Assembly (NCBI GenBank): GCA_016177735.1
Contig: JACOUS010000032.1
Location: forward strand, 29,926-93,925
DNA length: 64,000 bases
Source of the DNA: Ignavibacteriales bacterium
GTDB taxonomy: Bacteria > Bacteroidota > Ignavibacteria > Ignavibacteriales > Melioribacteraceae
Direction: 5' to 3'
Shown here: piece by piece, positions 34,635 to 43,259 of the stretch
Numbering within the stretch: position 1 is the first letter of the stretch
Layout: every line of letters begins with the position of its first letter
Made by a program: the position numbers and the translations under genes
The notes under the pieces: generated by a model
Databases searched by the model: none
What the model was told of the DNA's origin: nothing
The model's input: the letters and a program-made list of their open reading frames with translations, nothing else

Positions 34635-36167
34635 TTACAGAATCAATTCAAGCGAACCGACTTCTTTTTCAACCTCTTCCAAAATTTCGCAGCTCTTTAC
34701 CACTTCTTTCATTTTTGTATGATCGGGATAAAGAGGACGATCAACATCGAGATGTGCAACATGTCTGCGAACAACTTCGTGAGCTTTTGAAACACCCTTT
34801 CCGTTTGTGAAATTTCTGAAATCGAGTGCTTGCGCCGCGGCAATAAATTCAATTCCCAAAACTCCGTAAGCGTTTTCCAAAATTTGAGCATTCTTAATCG
34901 CCGTGTTCATTCCCATCGAAACAAAATCTTCTTGATCAGCCGCCGCCGGGATTGATTGAATTGATGCCGGTGCCGATAAAATTCTTTGCTCGACAATTAA
35001 TGAATCCGCTGTGTACTGACTTAACATCAATCCCGAAAACATTCCGGCACCTTTTGTTAAAAATTCAGGAAGACCGACACTCAAAGCCGGGTTGAGAAGC
35101 CTGTTCAATCTTCTTTCAGATAAAACACTTACCATGGTAACAGCGGCACCAACCATGTCCATCGGCAAACTAACCGGCGTGCCCTGAAAATTTGCGCCCG
35201 TTAATGTTAGTTTGTGCTGCGGCATGAAGATTGGGTTATCACCAACTCCGTTCAATTCAATCTCAACTTGTTCTTTTGCCCAGCGGACAGCATCATGCGC
35301 GGCACCGATTACTTGCGGAGACGAACGCATCGAATATGCATCCTGAACTTTTGTTTTTAGTTTTCCGGTTTGAAGATCACTTCCCGTAATGCATTTCATA
35401 ATTGCCTTGGCGCTTCTAACCGAGCCTGAAAATCCGCGCACTTCATGAAGACGTGAATCGTACGGTCTTAAATTTGCGAATAGTGCTTCAAGTGTCATCG
35501 CACATGCAATCTCTACTTGTTTCAACCAGCGGTTGATATCATAAAGTTCGATTGCACTCATCGCGGTTAAAAGATTTGAACCGTTGATTGTACCGAGCCC
35601 GTCGCGCGCTTGCAAGCCGGGAATTTTTATACCGGCTTTTTCAAATGCAAATTTGCCCGGCATTCTTTCTCCGTTGTAAAATGCTTCGCCTTCACCCATC
35701 AAAAGCAAAGCGATCTGGCTCATCGGCGCGAGGTCTCCGCATGCACCTACAGAACCTTTTTGGCATACGACCGGCGTAACTCCTTTGTTAAGCATTTCAA
35801 TAAGTGTGAAAGTAATTTCCGGACGAATGCCCGACATTCCGTTTGCGTGAACATTAATGCGTCCGGTAATTGCACCGCGCACAAACTCAATCGGTGCCGG
35901 TTCACCGATCCCGGCGGCGTGATTGTAAATCAAATATTTCTGAAATTCTTTTACCTGTTCATCGTTCAAAACAACTTCTGAAAATTCTCCGATACCGGTG
36001 TTCGTTCCGTACATAATTTCGTGAGCTTGAATTTTTTCTTCGAGCATTGCCCGGCATGTTATAATTCTTTCGAGTGCTTCGGGGGCTAATTCTACTTTTT
36101 CATTGCGGCGTGCGATTGAGGTGAGTTTTTCGATTGTGAGTTTTTTTCCGTTTAGAACAATTGACAT
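34635..36167 (-). CDS. MIO-type amino acid ammonia-lyase with ACG catalytic triad
   Basis: A 510-residue member of the histidine/phenylalanine ammonia-lyase family. The prosthetic MIO group normally forms from Ala-Ser-Gly. Here residues 142-144 are Ala-Cys-Gly, in GSVGACGDLAPMS. Other family landmarks are YGTNTG (53-58), YLIYNHAAGIGEP with N82-H83 where histidine ammonia-lyase has Ser-His, RSSPQVIGA in place of RCxPQVxG, and QEDFVSMG. These differences mean it may be an ammonia-lyase or aminomutase for another amino acid rather than HutH. No hutU, hutI or hutG lies nearby. A second MIO enzyme follows at 36557-38113. The family is certain; the substrate is not. Confidence 0.85.
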   Translation of the reverse strand: MSIVLNGKKLTIEKLTSIARRNEKVELAPEALERIITCRAMLEEKIQAHEIMYGTNTGIGEFSEVVLNDEQVKEFQKYLIYNHAAGIGEPAPIEFVRGAITGRINVHANGMSGIRPEITFTLIEMLNKGVTPVVCQKGSVGACGDLAPMSQIALLLMGEGEAFYNGERMPGKFAFEKAGIKIPGLQARDGLGTINGSNLLTAMSAIELYDINRWLKQVEIACAMTLEALFANLRPYDSRLHEVRGFSGSVRSAKAIMKCITGSDLQTGKLKTKVQDAYSMRSSPQVIGAAHDAVRWAKEQVEIELNGVGDNPIFMPQHKLTLTGANFQGTPVSLPMDMVGAAVTMVSVLSERRLNRLLNPALSVGLPEFLTKGAGMFSGLMLSQYTADSLIVEQRILSAPASIQSIPAAADQEDFVSMGMNTAIKNAQILENAYGVLGIEFIAAAQALDFRNFTNGKGVSKAHEVVRRHVAHLDVDRPLYPDHTKMKEVVKSCEILEEVEKEVGSLELIL

Positions 36168-36344
36168 GATTTCTCCTATAGTTGAAAAAATCTATGAGCA
36201 ACTTAAGAAACATGATCGGAAATAAAAACCGTTGAAACGGTTTAGTAATATTGGTAACTTTAATCAGCCCATGAAAACATCGCTGAAAAAATTTCATAAA
36301 ATTATTTTAGCTTTCGAGCGTCTAAACCGTAAAAATGAGCTGCG

Positions 36345-36536
36345 ATGAATCTCTACACAATCGTCTTTATAGTTGTTACAATTTTGCTGCTAATCGGGTT
36401 GGGCTTGTTCGGATTGCTTATCAGCAAGCTTGACAAATGGATTGATAGGAAAGAACGACTCGGCAAAGAGAGTGTTTTCAAAGAGAAGAAAGAAAACGAA
36501 AATAAATCTGCCCATAACGATCATACAAAAAAATAA
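36345..36536 (+). CDS. Putative small single-pass membrane protein
   Basis: A 63-residue frame with an N-terminal transmembrane helix (residues 4-27, IVFIVVTILLLIGLGLFGLL) and a strongly charged Lys/Glu-rich tail. It lies on the strand opposite to, and between, the two ammonia-lyase genes. The topology is typical of real small membrane proteins, but there is no clear ribosome site and no family, so it is tentative. Confidence 0.5.
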   Translation: MNLYTIVFIVVTILLLIGLGLFGLLISKLDKWIDRKERLGKESVFKEKKENENKSAHNDHTKK

Positions 36537-36556
36537 CTCTTTGCCGGAACATCATT

Positions 36557-38113
36557 CTAAATAATTGTTACAGCTTTCTCAACATTGTTAAGAATCTCTC
36601 CATCAACAACCAGTTTCAAAATTGTATCTATATCTTTTTTCAGAATACGGTCACGCTTCAACGGAGGAATAATTTTGCGTATTGTTTTATAAGCTGCATT
36701 GGTTCCATCTCCGCATTTCAACGGTTTAAGAAATTCAATTCCTTGTGCCGCAGTGAGAAGTTCGAGCGCGAGAACCGCTTGAACATTTTTCAATACTTGA
36801 AAACATTTGCGTGCGGAGATCGAGCCCATCGAGTTGAGATCTTCTTTGTTGGCAGATGTTGGAATTGAATCCACGCTTGCCGGATGAGCGAGAACTTTAT
36901 TTTCCGAAACCAATGCAGCGGCAGTATATTGAACGAGCATGTAACCGGAATTAAGTCCGCCGTCTTCTGCCAGAAATTTAGGAAGTTTTTCAGTTGAGCC
37001 GTTGACAAGCCGGTCAATTCTCCGTTCGGAAACATCTGCAATTTCCGAAAGAGCGATTGCCATAAAATCGAGAGGAAGTGCGAGCGGCTGCCCGTGAAAA
37101 TTTCCGCCGCTGATGTAATCTTTATCGTCAGGAAAAATGATGGGGTTGTCGTTCACTGAGTTCAGTTCAATTTCAATACGCGAACATACATAATCAATCG
37201 CATCGCGCGAAGCGCCGTGAATCTGCGGCATGCATCGAATTGAATAAGCATCCTGAACACGCGGATCATCATCAATATGCGATGCACGGATACCGCTGTT
37301 TTTCAAAAGTGTCAAAAGATTTTTTGCAGATGCAATTTGTCCCGGATACGGACGAAGTTTGTGCAAGCGCTGATCGAATGCTTTATCGGTTGCACGGAGA
37401 GCTTCGTGCGAAAGTGCACCGGAAATATCCGCAAGCTTTGCAAGTTTTTTTGCTTCGATGCAAATGTATGTACCGTATGCAGCCATCATTTGTGTGCCGT
37501 TGATAAGTGCCAAACCTTCTTTTGCCGCGAGCCGCACCGGCAGAAATCCGAATTTTTTGAATGCCGATTTTGCAGAAACAATTTTTGTGTTTGCGGCTTT
37601 CTCATCTAAAATATTTTTTATGATTTGAACATCACCTTTGCCGATCATTGCAAGCACGAGATGTGCGAGCGGCGCAAGGTCTCCGCTTGCACCAACAGAA
37701 CCTTGCGAAGGAATAACCGGAATAATGTTATTGTTGATCATATCAATAAGCAGTTGTAAAGTTTCCAAACGAATTCCTGAATATCCGCTTGCGAGTGCGT
37801 TTGCACGTAAAAGCATCATAAGTTTTACAATAAACGGCGGAAGATTTTCTCCGATTCCGGCAGTGTGACTAATAATCAAATTTTCTTGAAGCTGTTCGAT
37901 ATCTTCCTTTGGAATTTTAACGCTCGAAAATCCGCCGAAGCCGGTAGTAACGCCGTAAATTACTTCGCCTTTTTCAACCCATTCGTCAATTAACTTTCTT
38001 GCTTTTATAACATTCTTTTTTGCAGAGGGTGAAAGTTCAACTACTGGATTCTCTTTTAAGAACAGATCAATTTTTTCAAGTGTAAGCGAGTTGCCGTCGA
38101 TTATTAATTTCAT
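36557..38113 (-). CDS. Histidine/aromatic amino acid ammonia-lyase family protein
   Basis: A 518-residue MIO enzyme with the normal triad A142-S143-G144 (GSVGASGDLAPLA). The S82-H83 pair in NLIISHTAGIG and RCMPQIHGA favour histidine as substrate, giving histidine ammonia-lyase activity (histidine to urocanate). Against this, YGVTTGFG (Thr instead of Asn at 56) and NKEDLNSMGSISARK resemble aromatic amino acid lyases. It is therefore called at family level; hutH is a possible symbol. It is not in a hut operon, and the neighbour at 34635-36167 is a divergent paralogue on the same strand. Confidence 0.88.
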   Translation of the reverse strand: MKLIIDGNSLTLEKIDLFLKENPVVELSPSAKKNVIKARKLIDEWVEKGEVIYGVTTGFGGFSSVKIPKEDIEQLQENLIISHTAGIGENLPPFIVKLMMLLRANALASGYSGIRLETLQLLIDMINNNIIPVIPSQGSVGASGDLAPLAHLVLAMIGKGDVQIIKNILDEKAANTKIVSAKSAFKKFGFLPVRLAAKEGLALINGTQMMAAYGTYICIEAKKLAKLADISGALSHEALRATDKAFDQRLHKLRPYPGQIASAKNLLTLLKNSGIRASHIDDDPRVQDAYSIRCMPQIHGASRDAIDYVCSRIEIELNSVNDNPIIFPDDKDYISGGNFHGQPLALPLDFMAIALSEIADVSERRIDRLVNGSTEKLPKFLAEDGGLNSGYMLVQYTAAALVSENKVLAHPASVDSIPTSANKEDLNSMGSISARKCFQVLKNVQAVLALELLTAAQGIEFLKPLKCGDGTNAAYKTIRKIIPPLKRDRILKKDIDTILKLVVDGEILNNVEKAVTII

Positions 38114-38179
38114 TTTGTTGAGTCCGGTTTTTTATCATTAGATTTATAGTAAGTGACATATTGTAAGTCTGTGTAAATT

Positions 38180-38382
38180 GGGACTAAAGTCCCTACTCAA
38201 GAGTTTATAAATAATCCACTATCTAAAGCTTGCCCGCCGAAGGTCGGGCTTGCCCGCCGATAAGCGGGATAGTGGCAATTGTTCCTAATATATTCAGACT
38301 TGCTTGTAACTTTGCACGCAAAATTGCCACGACGTTTACGTCGTGAAATAATATAAAAATTTTATCCCGGTTTTAACCGGAT
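38180..38382. repeat. Cluster of palindromes between hflX and the ammonia-lyase
   Basis: The spacer downstream of hflX holds a run of palindromes. They are GGGACTAAAGTCCC (38180-38193), two CTTGCCCGCCGA units (38229-38270), a GTGGCAATT/AATTGCCAC pair, CACGACGTTTACGTCGTG (38328-38345) and ATCCCGGTTTTAACCGGAT (38364-38382). The ones nearest hflX probably act as its terminator; the rest look like dispersed intergenic repeats. Confidence 0.6.
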
Positions 38383-38396
38383 ATTGTATAAACCAA

Positions 38397-39659
38397 TTAT
38401 TTCGCAATTAATTTCTGAATAAGATTATTGTTTGCCGAACTTGCACGATAAGTCAGCTCAACAAAATTATCTTCATAAATTATGTTTTGTACTTCTGCGA
38501 GTTCATAAATTTTTGAAATAAGTTTTGATTCTTTTTGGTCGAGCCGGATATTTTGTTCGACAAAATTTTGTTCATACAAATCGAGCAGATGTTGTCTTAA
38601 TTTGCCGATGCCGATTCCGCGTTCGGCAGAGATGAACAAACTATCCGGATGTTTATTCGAAATATATTCGAGTGCACTTCTATCCGGCAGCGCATCTATC
38701 TTATTGAAAATTTTCAACTGTATTGTTTTCCCGCAGTCCAAATTTCTCAACGTTTCTTCCACGACGTTAATGTGATCTTCAAAGTAATCGTGTGTCACAT
38801 CAATTATGTGCAGAATAATATCGGCATCGCGCACAACATTCAGTGTGCTCTGAAAAGAAGCAACAAGATTGTGCGGAAGTTTTCTGATAAACCCGACAGT
38901 ATCGCTCAAAAGAATTTTTTTATTTTTCTCGAGTTCAAAAGACCGCGTTGTTGAATCGAGCGTTGCGAATAATTTATCTTCTGCAAGAACACCGGCGCTT
39001 GTTAATCTGTTTAGCAAAGTTGATTTACCGGCATTGGTGTAACCGACAAGCGTTGCATTGATGAAATTTTTTCTGCCGGCACTTTTGGTTATTTGCTGTT
39101 CTTCGATCTTTCTTAAATTTTCTTTCAACTTGCTGATGCGTGTGCGGATGATACGCCGGTCTGTTTCAATCTGTGTCTCGCCCGGACCTTTTGTACCAAT
39201 GCCGCCGTATTGTTTCGAAAGGTGCGTCCATGCACGCGTTAAACGGGTCATCATATATTGAAGCTGTGCAAGCTCAACTTGTGTTTTTGCTTCACGTGTT
39301 TTTGCATGCGATGCAAAGATATCCAAGATCAATCCGCTCCGGTCTAAAATTTTTCTCTCAAACAGTTTTTCGAGATTGCGCACTTGTGTGGGATTCAAAT
39401 CATCATCAAAAATCACAAGCTGAATATCATTCAGTTCGATAAGCTGTGCAATCTCTTCCGCTTTACCTTTGCCGATAAAAAATGCCGGATCGGGCTTCAA
39501 TCTTTCTTGCATAATTTTGAAAACGGTTTCGGCGCCGGCAGTATCGGTCAACAATTCAAGTTCATCGAGATGTTCTTCAATGCGGCTTTTAGAAAATTCG
39601 CCGGCTGCTAAAGCAATTAATATAGCTCGTTCTTTTGGTTTCGGGGATATTGTAATCAA
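38397..39659 (-). CDS. hflX: GTPase HflX
   Basis: HflX binds the 50S subunit and splits or rescues stalled ribosomes, notably under heat stress. The 420-residue protein has the HflX N-terminal domain (TDTAGAETV, FIGKGKAEEI, FDDDLNPTQVRNLE, DRSGLILDIFA). A coiled-coil segment follows (GPGETQIETDRRIIRTRI), then a G domain: G1 GYTNAGKSTL near 207, G3 DTVGFI and G4 NKID. Translation starts at a TTG codon (39659). It is flanked downstream by a palindrome cluster. Confidence 0.96.
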   Translation of the reverse strand: MITISPKPKERAILIALAAGEFSKSRIEEHLDELELLTDTAGAETVFKIMQERLKPDPAFFIGKGKAEEIAQLIELNDIQLVIFDDDLNPTQVRNLEKLFERKILDRSGLILDIFASHAKTREAKTQVELAQLQYMMTRLTRAWTHLSKQYGGIGTKGPGETQIETDRRIIRTRISKLKENLRKIEEQQITKSAGRKNFINATLVGYTNAGKSTLLNRLTSAGVLAEDKLFATLDSTTRSFELEKNKKILLSDTVGFIRKLPHNLVASFQSTLNVVRDADIILHIIDVTHDYFEDHINVVEETLRNLDCGKTIQLKIFNKIDALPDRSALEYISNKHPDSLFISAERGIGIGKLRQHLLDLYEQNFVEQNIRLDQKESKLISKIYELAEVQNIIYEDNFVELTYRASSANNNLIQKLIAK

Positions 39660-39748
39660 ACTCTAATGCTTTCTTTATTCGATACAAAATTACAAAATTG
39701 GCGGCTGTAAGATTCAATAAGAAAAAAATTTTGCTAAGCACTAAACGA

Positions 39749-41836
39749 TTATTCGTTTAAATCTTTCTTCGAGCTCTTTGCAACAAACATCTCAAGCAAT
39801 GCTGTTATTAATGCCAGCAGCAAAAAATATTTCCACAATTCCGTTCCGAAACGTGATTGATAAATTGTTTTTTGAATATCATCATCAATCGAGATGGAAA
39901 CGAGGCTGCCTTTAAAGCCTATTTGTTCGAGATACGATTTGAAATCATCGTCGGATGCTTTCTGCAAATCCGATTCGCGCTGATCGTGATTGACGGAAAT
40001 AAAATCGCGCAGTCTGCTGCCCGAATAAAATTTGTAAACGCCGGCATTATCCGTTCTGTTATAAGTAAGAAAATTTTTATTCGTCAACGAATCTGTGTTG
40101 ATAAATTCTGTCCCGTTATCCGGCAGCAGAATTTTTATTTGATTTCCTCCGCCGGTTATGTTTGCGGTAATTTCGTTCCCGGCAAGGAAATTATTTTGAT
40201 CTTTGGAAACCGAAGAAGCGTACATGAATGATTTGTAAATCAAAGGTGCAAAACTTGCCTTGAGCGGGAAGGTATTCCATCCGAAATCCGGTGCGGAACC
40301 GAATAGCAGAATTTTTCCGATGCCGGATTTATATTCGCTGAGAAATGATGAGCCGTCGAAAAGTGAAATTATGCTTCTTCCGTTCTTCGCCGGAAAGAGG
40401 CGATAGTAATAAAAAATATCCGGCGATTCGATTTTGTTTTTTGATTTATCTTCGAAAAGATCTTTGAACAGCGGATGTTCCAGATCAATTTTATCGAATT
40501 GTGCCGGTGAATCCGTAGAGTTTATTTTTCCAATTGCTGATTGAGGCATTGGCAAGTTTAAACTTCTGCATGTGTTCTGAAAATTTTGAAGCGTACTTTT
40601 TGAACCGGGGAAGAGAATTAAACTTTTGCCGGATTCGACAAATGCGGAAAGTTTTTCATTGTAGCTGGAAACACCCGAAGCAATTAAGCAAACAACATCA
40701 AAGTTATTGAGGTTCTGCGAAGGGAGCCGGCTCCGGTTTATCTCGGTTATCTTAAATCTTTGTGATGTCCCAAATCCTAAAGCAAGCTTTATGAATTTGG
40801 ATTCGCCGCTGTCTTCGGTTACGATTAGTATTGATAAATTTTCCGGAACATAAAAAGCCGTGTAACGTTTATTATCATGAAGAACATCATCATCCTCAAG
40901 TTCAACATGCGCGGAAATAATTCCGGTATCTGCTAACGTTGTTTCAAAACTAAATTCCTTTGATTCGTTTGGCGCAAGATTAATACTTTGCTGCGAACTT
41001 CTTTTGCCGTTGATGAACAATGATGCAACGTTGTTGTTGATTGATGTCTGCGAGTAGTTTGTAATTTTTGAAGTGAAGCCGATTGTTTTGTTCTTCTCAA
41101 AAATTTGATTTTCCGTTTTGATATCATCCACACCGAGATTCACAGTCTCTTTGCCCGGAATGTTGAGCAAATAAATCCTCACGTTTTCAGCGAACAGAGA
41201 ACTCAAATCCGATAATTCATTTTGCAAATTGTAAAATCCGTTCTTTTGCAGATCAGTAAGAATGTAAATCTCTTTGTTGAAATTTTTTGATTCATAGATA
41301 ATCTTTCCGGCTTTTATCAACGCTTCGTTCAAAGTTTTGCCGGCATGTGAAATATTTATTCCGTCGATTTCTTTTTTAACAAATGAGAAATCTGTCTTCG
41401 GCGATGAATCGTAATTATCAGAAATATAAAACGGCAGAACGGCAATCTCGTCTCCGTTTTGAAAATTGCTCAATAAATTTTTTGCCAATTGTTTCGACTG
41501 ATTGAAGTACGATCCGTTTTGATCAACAACAGACATGCTGAAAGTGTTGTCTATTAAAAACACCGCCGTTGTTTTAGCAGAAGAACCCGGCAAAAAAGAT
41601 TTTACTGTTGGTCTTGCAAATGCGAGCACTAAAAAAATTATTATCAGAACCCGAAGAAGCAGCAAAAGCCACTGCTTTAATTTTATTCTTCTGATTTTAG
41701 TTTTCTGCAGTTCCTTCAGAAATGAAAGCGTACTGAACTCGATCTTCTTCAGCTTTCTGAGATTCAAAAAGTGGAGAAGAATCGGAACAGAAGCCGCAAT
41801 CAAACCAAATAAAACCGCCGGGTTAAGAAAAGTCAT
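39749..41836 (-). CDS. BatA-like double-transmembrane/VWA membrane protein
   Basis: A 695-residue membrane protein. Residues 1-80 are the N-terminal double-transmembrane domain of Bacteroidota BatA-type proteins (FLNPAVLFGLIAASVPILLHFLNLRKLKKIEFSTL, with a second helix in LLLLLRVLIIIFLVLAF). A von Willebrand factor A-like domain follows (AVFLIDNTFSMSV, about 88-250). A long periplasmic region with CARDB/Ig-like and glutamine-amidotransferase-like segments comes next, and a final helix (YFLLLALITALLEMFVA). The family is linked to aerotolerance or stress in Bacteroides, but this copy has no MoxR or BatB neighbour. The precise role is unknown. Confidence 0.85.
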   Translation of the reverse strand: MTFLNPAVLFGLIAASVPILLHFLNLRKLKKIEFSTLSFLKELQKTKIRRIKLKQWLLLLLRVLIIIFLVLAFARPTVKSFLPGSSAKTTAVFLIDNTFSMSVVDQNGSYFNQSKQLAKNLLSNFQNGDEIAVLPFYISDNYDSSPKTDFSFVKKEIDGINISHAGKTLNEALIKAGKIIYESKNFNKEIYILTDLQKNGFYNLQNELSDLSSLFAENVRIYLLNIPGKETVNLGVDDIKTENQIFEKNKTIGFTSKITNYSQTSINNNVASLFINGKRSSQQSINLAPNESKEFSFETTLADTGIISAHVELEDDDVLHDNKRYTAFYVPENLSILIVTEDSGESKFIKLALGFGTSQRFKITEINRSRLPSQNLNNFDVVCLIASGVSSYNEKLSAFVESGKSLILFPGSKSTLQNFQNTCRSLNLPMPQSAIGKINSTDSPAQFDKIDLEHPLFKDLFEDKSKNKIESPDIFYYYRLFPAKNGRSIISLFDGSSFLSEYKSGIGKILLFGSAPDFGWNTFPLKASFAPLIYKSFMYASSVSKDQNNFLAGNEITANITGGGNQIKILLPDNGTEFINTDSLTNKNFLTYNRTDNAGVYKFYSGSRLRDFISVNHDQRESDLQKASDDDFKSYLEQIGFKGSLVSISIDDDIQKTIYQSRFGTELWKYFLLLALITALLEMFVAKSSKKDLNE

Positions 41837-42146
41837 TTAAAATCTTGTTAATGGGTTTAAAAAATTTTTATACTTTCTCAAGAGTAATTGCTTAAAGAAT
41901 CCACGGAAATCCCCCGCATAGCGGGGCAGGCTGTTTCGATCAGAGCTTGCCCGCCATCCTTTTGGTGTGGCTTGCCCGCCATCCTTTTGGTGTGGCTTGC
42001 CCGCCATCTTTTTGGTGTGGCTTGCCCGCCATCCTTTTGGCGTGGCTTGCCCGCCGCTTGTTGGCGGGTTATCCGCCTAAGGCGGACAAGTCCGCGTTCT
42101 ATTTCTTTAAGAGATTTTATTTTTGAGACAATATAATTTCTGTAAA
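41837..42146. other. Intergenic region dominated by repeats
   Basis: 310 bp between the BatA-like gene and the glycosyltransferase. Apart from the tandem repeat at 41945-42068 and the TCCGCC...GGCGGA palindrome near 42070-42090, I see no feature. An 82-codon frame over it is an artefact of the 25-bp repeats. Confidence 0.6.
41945..42068. repeat. 25-bp tandem repeat, four full copies and a degenerate fifth
   Basis: The unit GCTTGCCCGCCATCCTTTTG plus GTGTG repeats at 41945, 41970, 41995 and 42020 with one or two substitutions. A partial copy from 42045 merges into a CCCGCCGCTTGTTGGCGGG palindrome. It is GC-rich compared with its surroundings and shares its core with other intergenic CCCGCC elements of the window. 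Confidence 0.9.
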
Positions 42147-43259
42147 TTAAATCAGCACCCGCTTGTAAATTTTTATCAACTTATCCGTAAAGATTTCGAG
42201 ATCAAACATTTCGACTGCACGTTTACGGGCAGCAACACCGAAAGCCTTTTGTGTCTCGGGCGACAAAATTAGTCTTTCAATTTTTTGCGATAAATCTTCC
42301 CAATTCTGTTTCTCGAATAAATATGAAGTAACACCGTCAACTGCAATATCAAGCACTCCGTCCGAGCTGGAGCAAACAGAAGGTTTGCCCATGCTTAGCG
42401 CTTCGGCAAGTGCAATCCCAAATGCTTCTGCATGAGATGGAAAAACAAAAATATCGAGTGCCGCCAAAATATTCGGAGTGTCTTTCCGGAAACCGGTAAA
42501 AATAATTTTATCTATTATTCCGAGATTTGCCGCGAGTGTTTTTATCTCTACCGCATAATTATCTTCGCCTTTGCTCGGTTCGCCGACAATTAGAAATTTC
42601 AACTTGTCATGATGTTCCAATAAAAATTTTGCGGCGTGGAGAAATTCTTCATGTCCCTTGCCGGGACTGAACCGCGCCATCATTCCAATTACAATCTCAT
42701 CATTGTTTATGTTGAATTCGCTTCTCACCGGCTCGCCGTTGATCTTTGCCGGATCAAAATAATTTGTATCGATAGCGTTGTGAAGAAGTAAAATTTTATC
42801 GGAAGTCAACGGAGTCGTATCAACAAGATTTTTTGAAATTACGTTGCTGATCGCAAGCGCATAATTCACGCGGTTGTAAATCCATTTGTGAAGAAAATCT
42901 TTTTTGACTATGTACGAACCCATCTGTTTGGAAAGCAGCAACGGCACATCTATTACGAAAAATTTTAATGACGGTACCAACAGCCACAAATCTTTGGAAG
43001 CTCCGCAATGAATTACATCGTATTTTTTTGATCTAAAAAGTCTGCCGGTCTTAAAAATTTCTTTCGGGCTGAAATAATTTTTAAATGAATTTGTGTGAGT
43101 AACAATCTTTTCTTTTTCTGCTTCGTGATGAAGCCGCGAGCCGTGGAATGCGAGAATTTCCGTTTCGATATTTTTCTTTATTAATTGCCGTGCGGTTTGA
43201 AGGGCAAACATCTCCATGCCGCCCCAGCTTTCGGATAAACATGTAACAAGAATTTTCAT
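42147..43259 (-). CDS. Glycosyltransferase family 4 protein
   Basis: A 370-residue, GT-B fold retaining glycosyltransferase. The N-terminal Rossmann domain opens ILVTCLSESWGGMEMFAL. The C-terminal GT4 domain contains IGMMARFSPGKGHEEFLHAA, the donor-binding segment FPSHAEAFGIALAEALSMGKP and the usual E-x7-E spacing. It probably transfers a sugar in lipopolysaccharide, capsule or envelope glycan synthesis. The start codon shares one base with the stop of the SpoIID-like gene (TAATG), so the two are translationally coupled. Confidence 0.9.
   Translation of the reverse strand: MKILVTCLSESWGGMEMFALQTARQLIKKNIETEILAFHGSRLHHEAEKEKIVTHTNSFKNYFSPKEIFKTGRLFRSKKYDVIHCGASKDLWLLVPSLKFFVIDVPLLLSKQMGSYIVKKDFLHKWIYNRVNYALAISNVISKNLVDTTPLTSDKILLLHNAIDTNYFDPAKINGEPVRSEFNINNDEIVIGMMARFSPGKGHEEFLHAAKFLLEHHDKLKFLIVGEPSKGEDNYAVEIKTLAANLGIIDKIIFTGFRKDTPNILAALDIFVFPSHAEAFGIALAEALSMGKPSVCSSSDGVLDIAVDGVTSYLFEKQNWEDLSQKIERLILSPETQKAFGVAARKRAVEMFDLEIFTDKLIKIYKRVLI

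Noticed and set aside
41945..42068. CRISPR array
   Set aside because: The units are directly adjacent with no variable spacers, and no cas genes are present.
41888..42136. 82-codon open frame over the tandem repeat
   Set aside because: The product is a simple translation of the 25-bp repeat and has no signs of a real gene.
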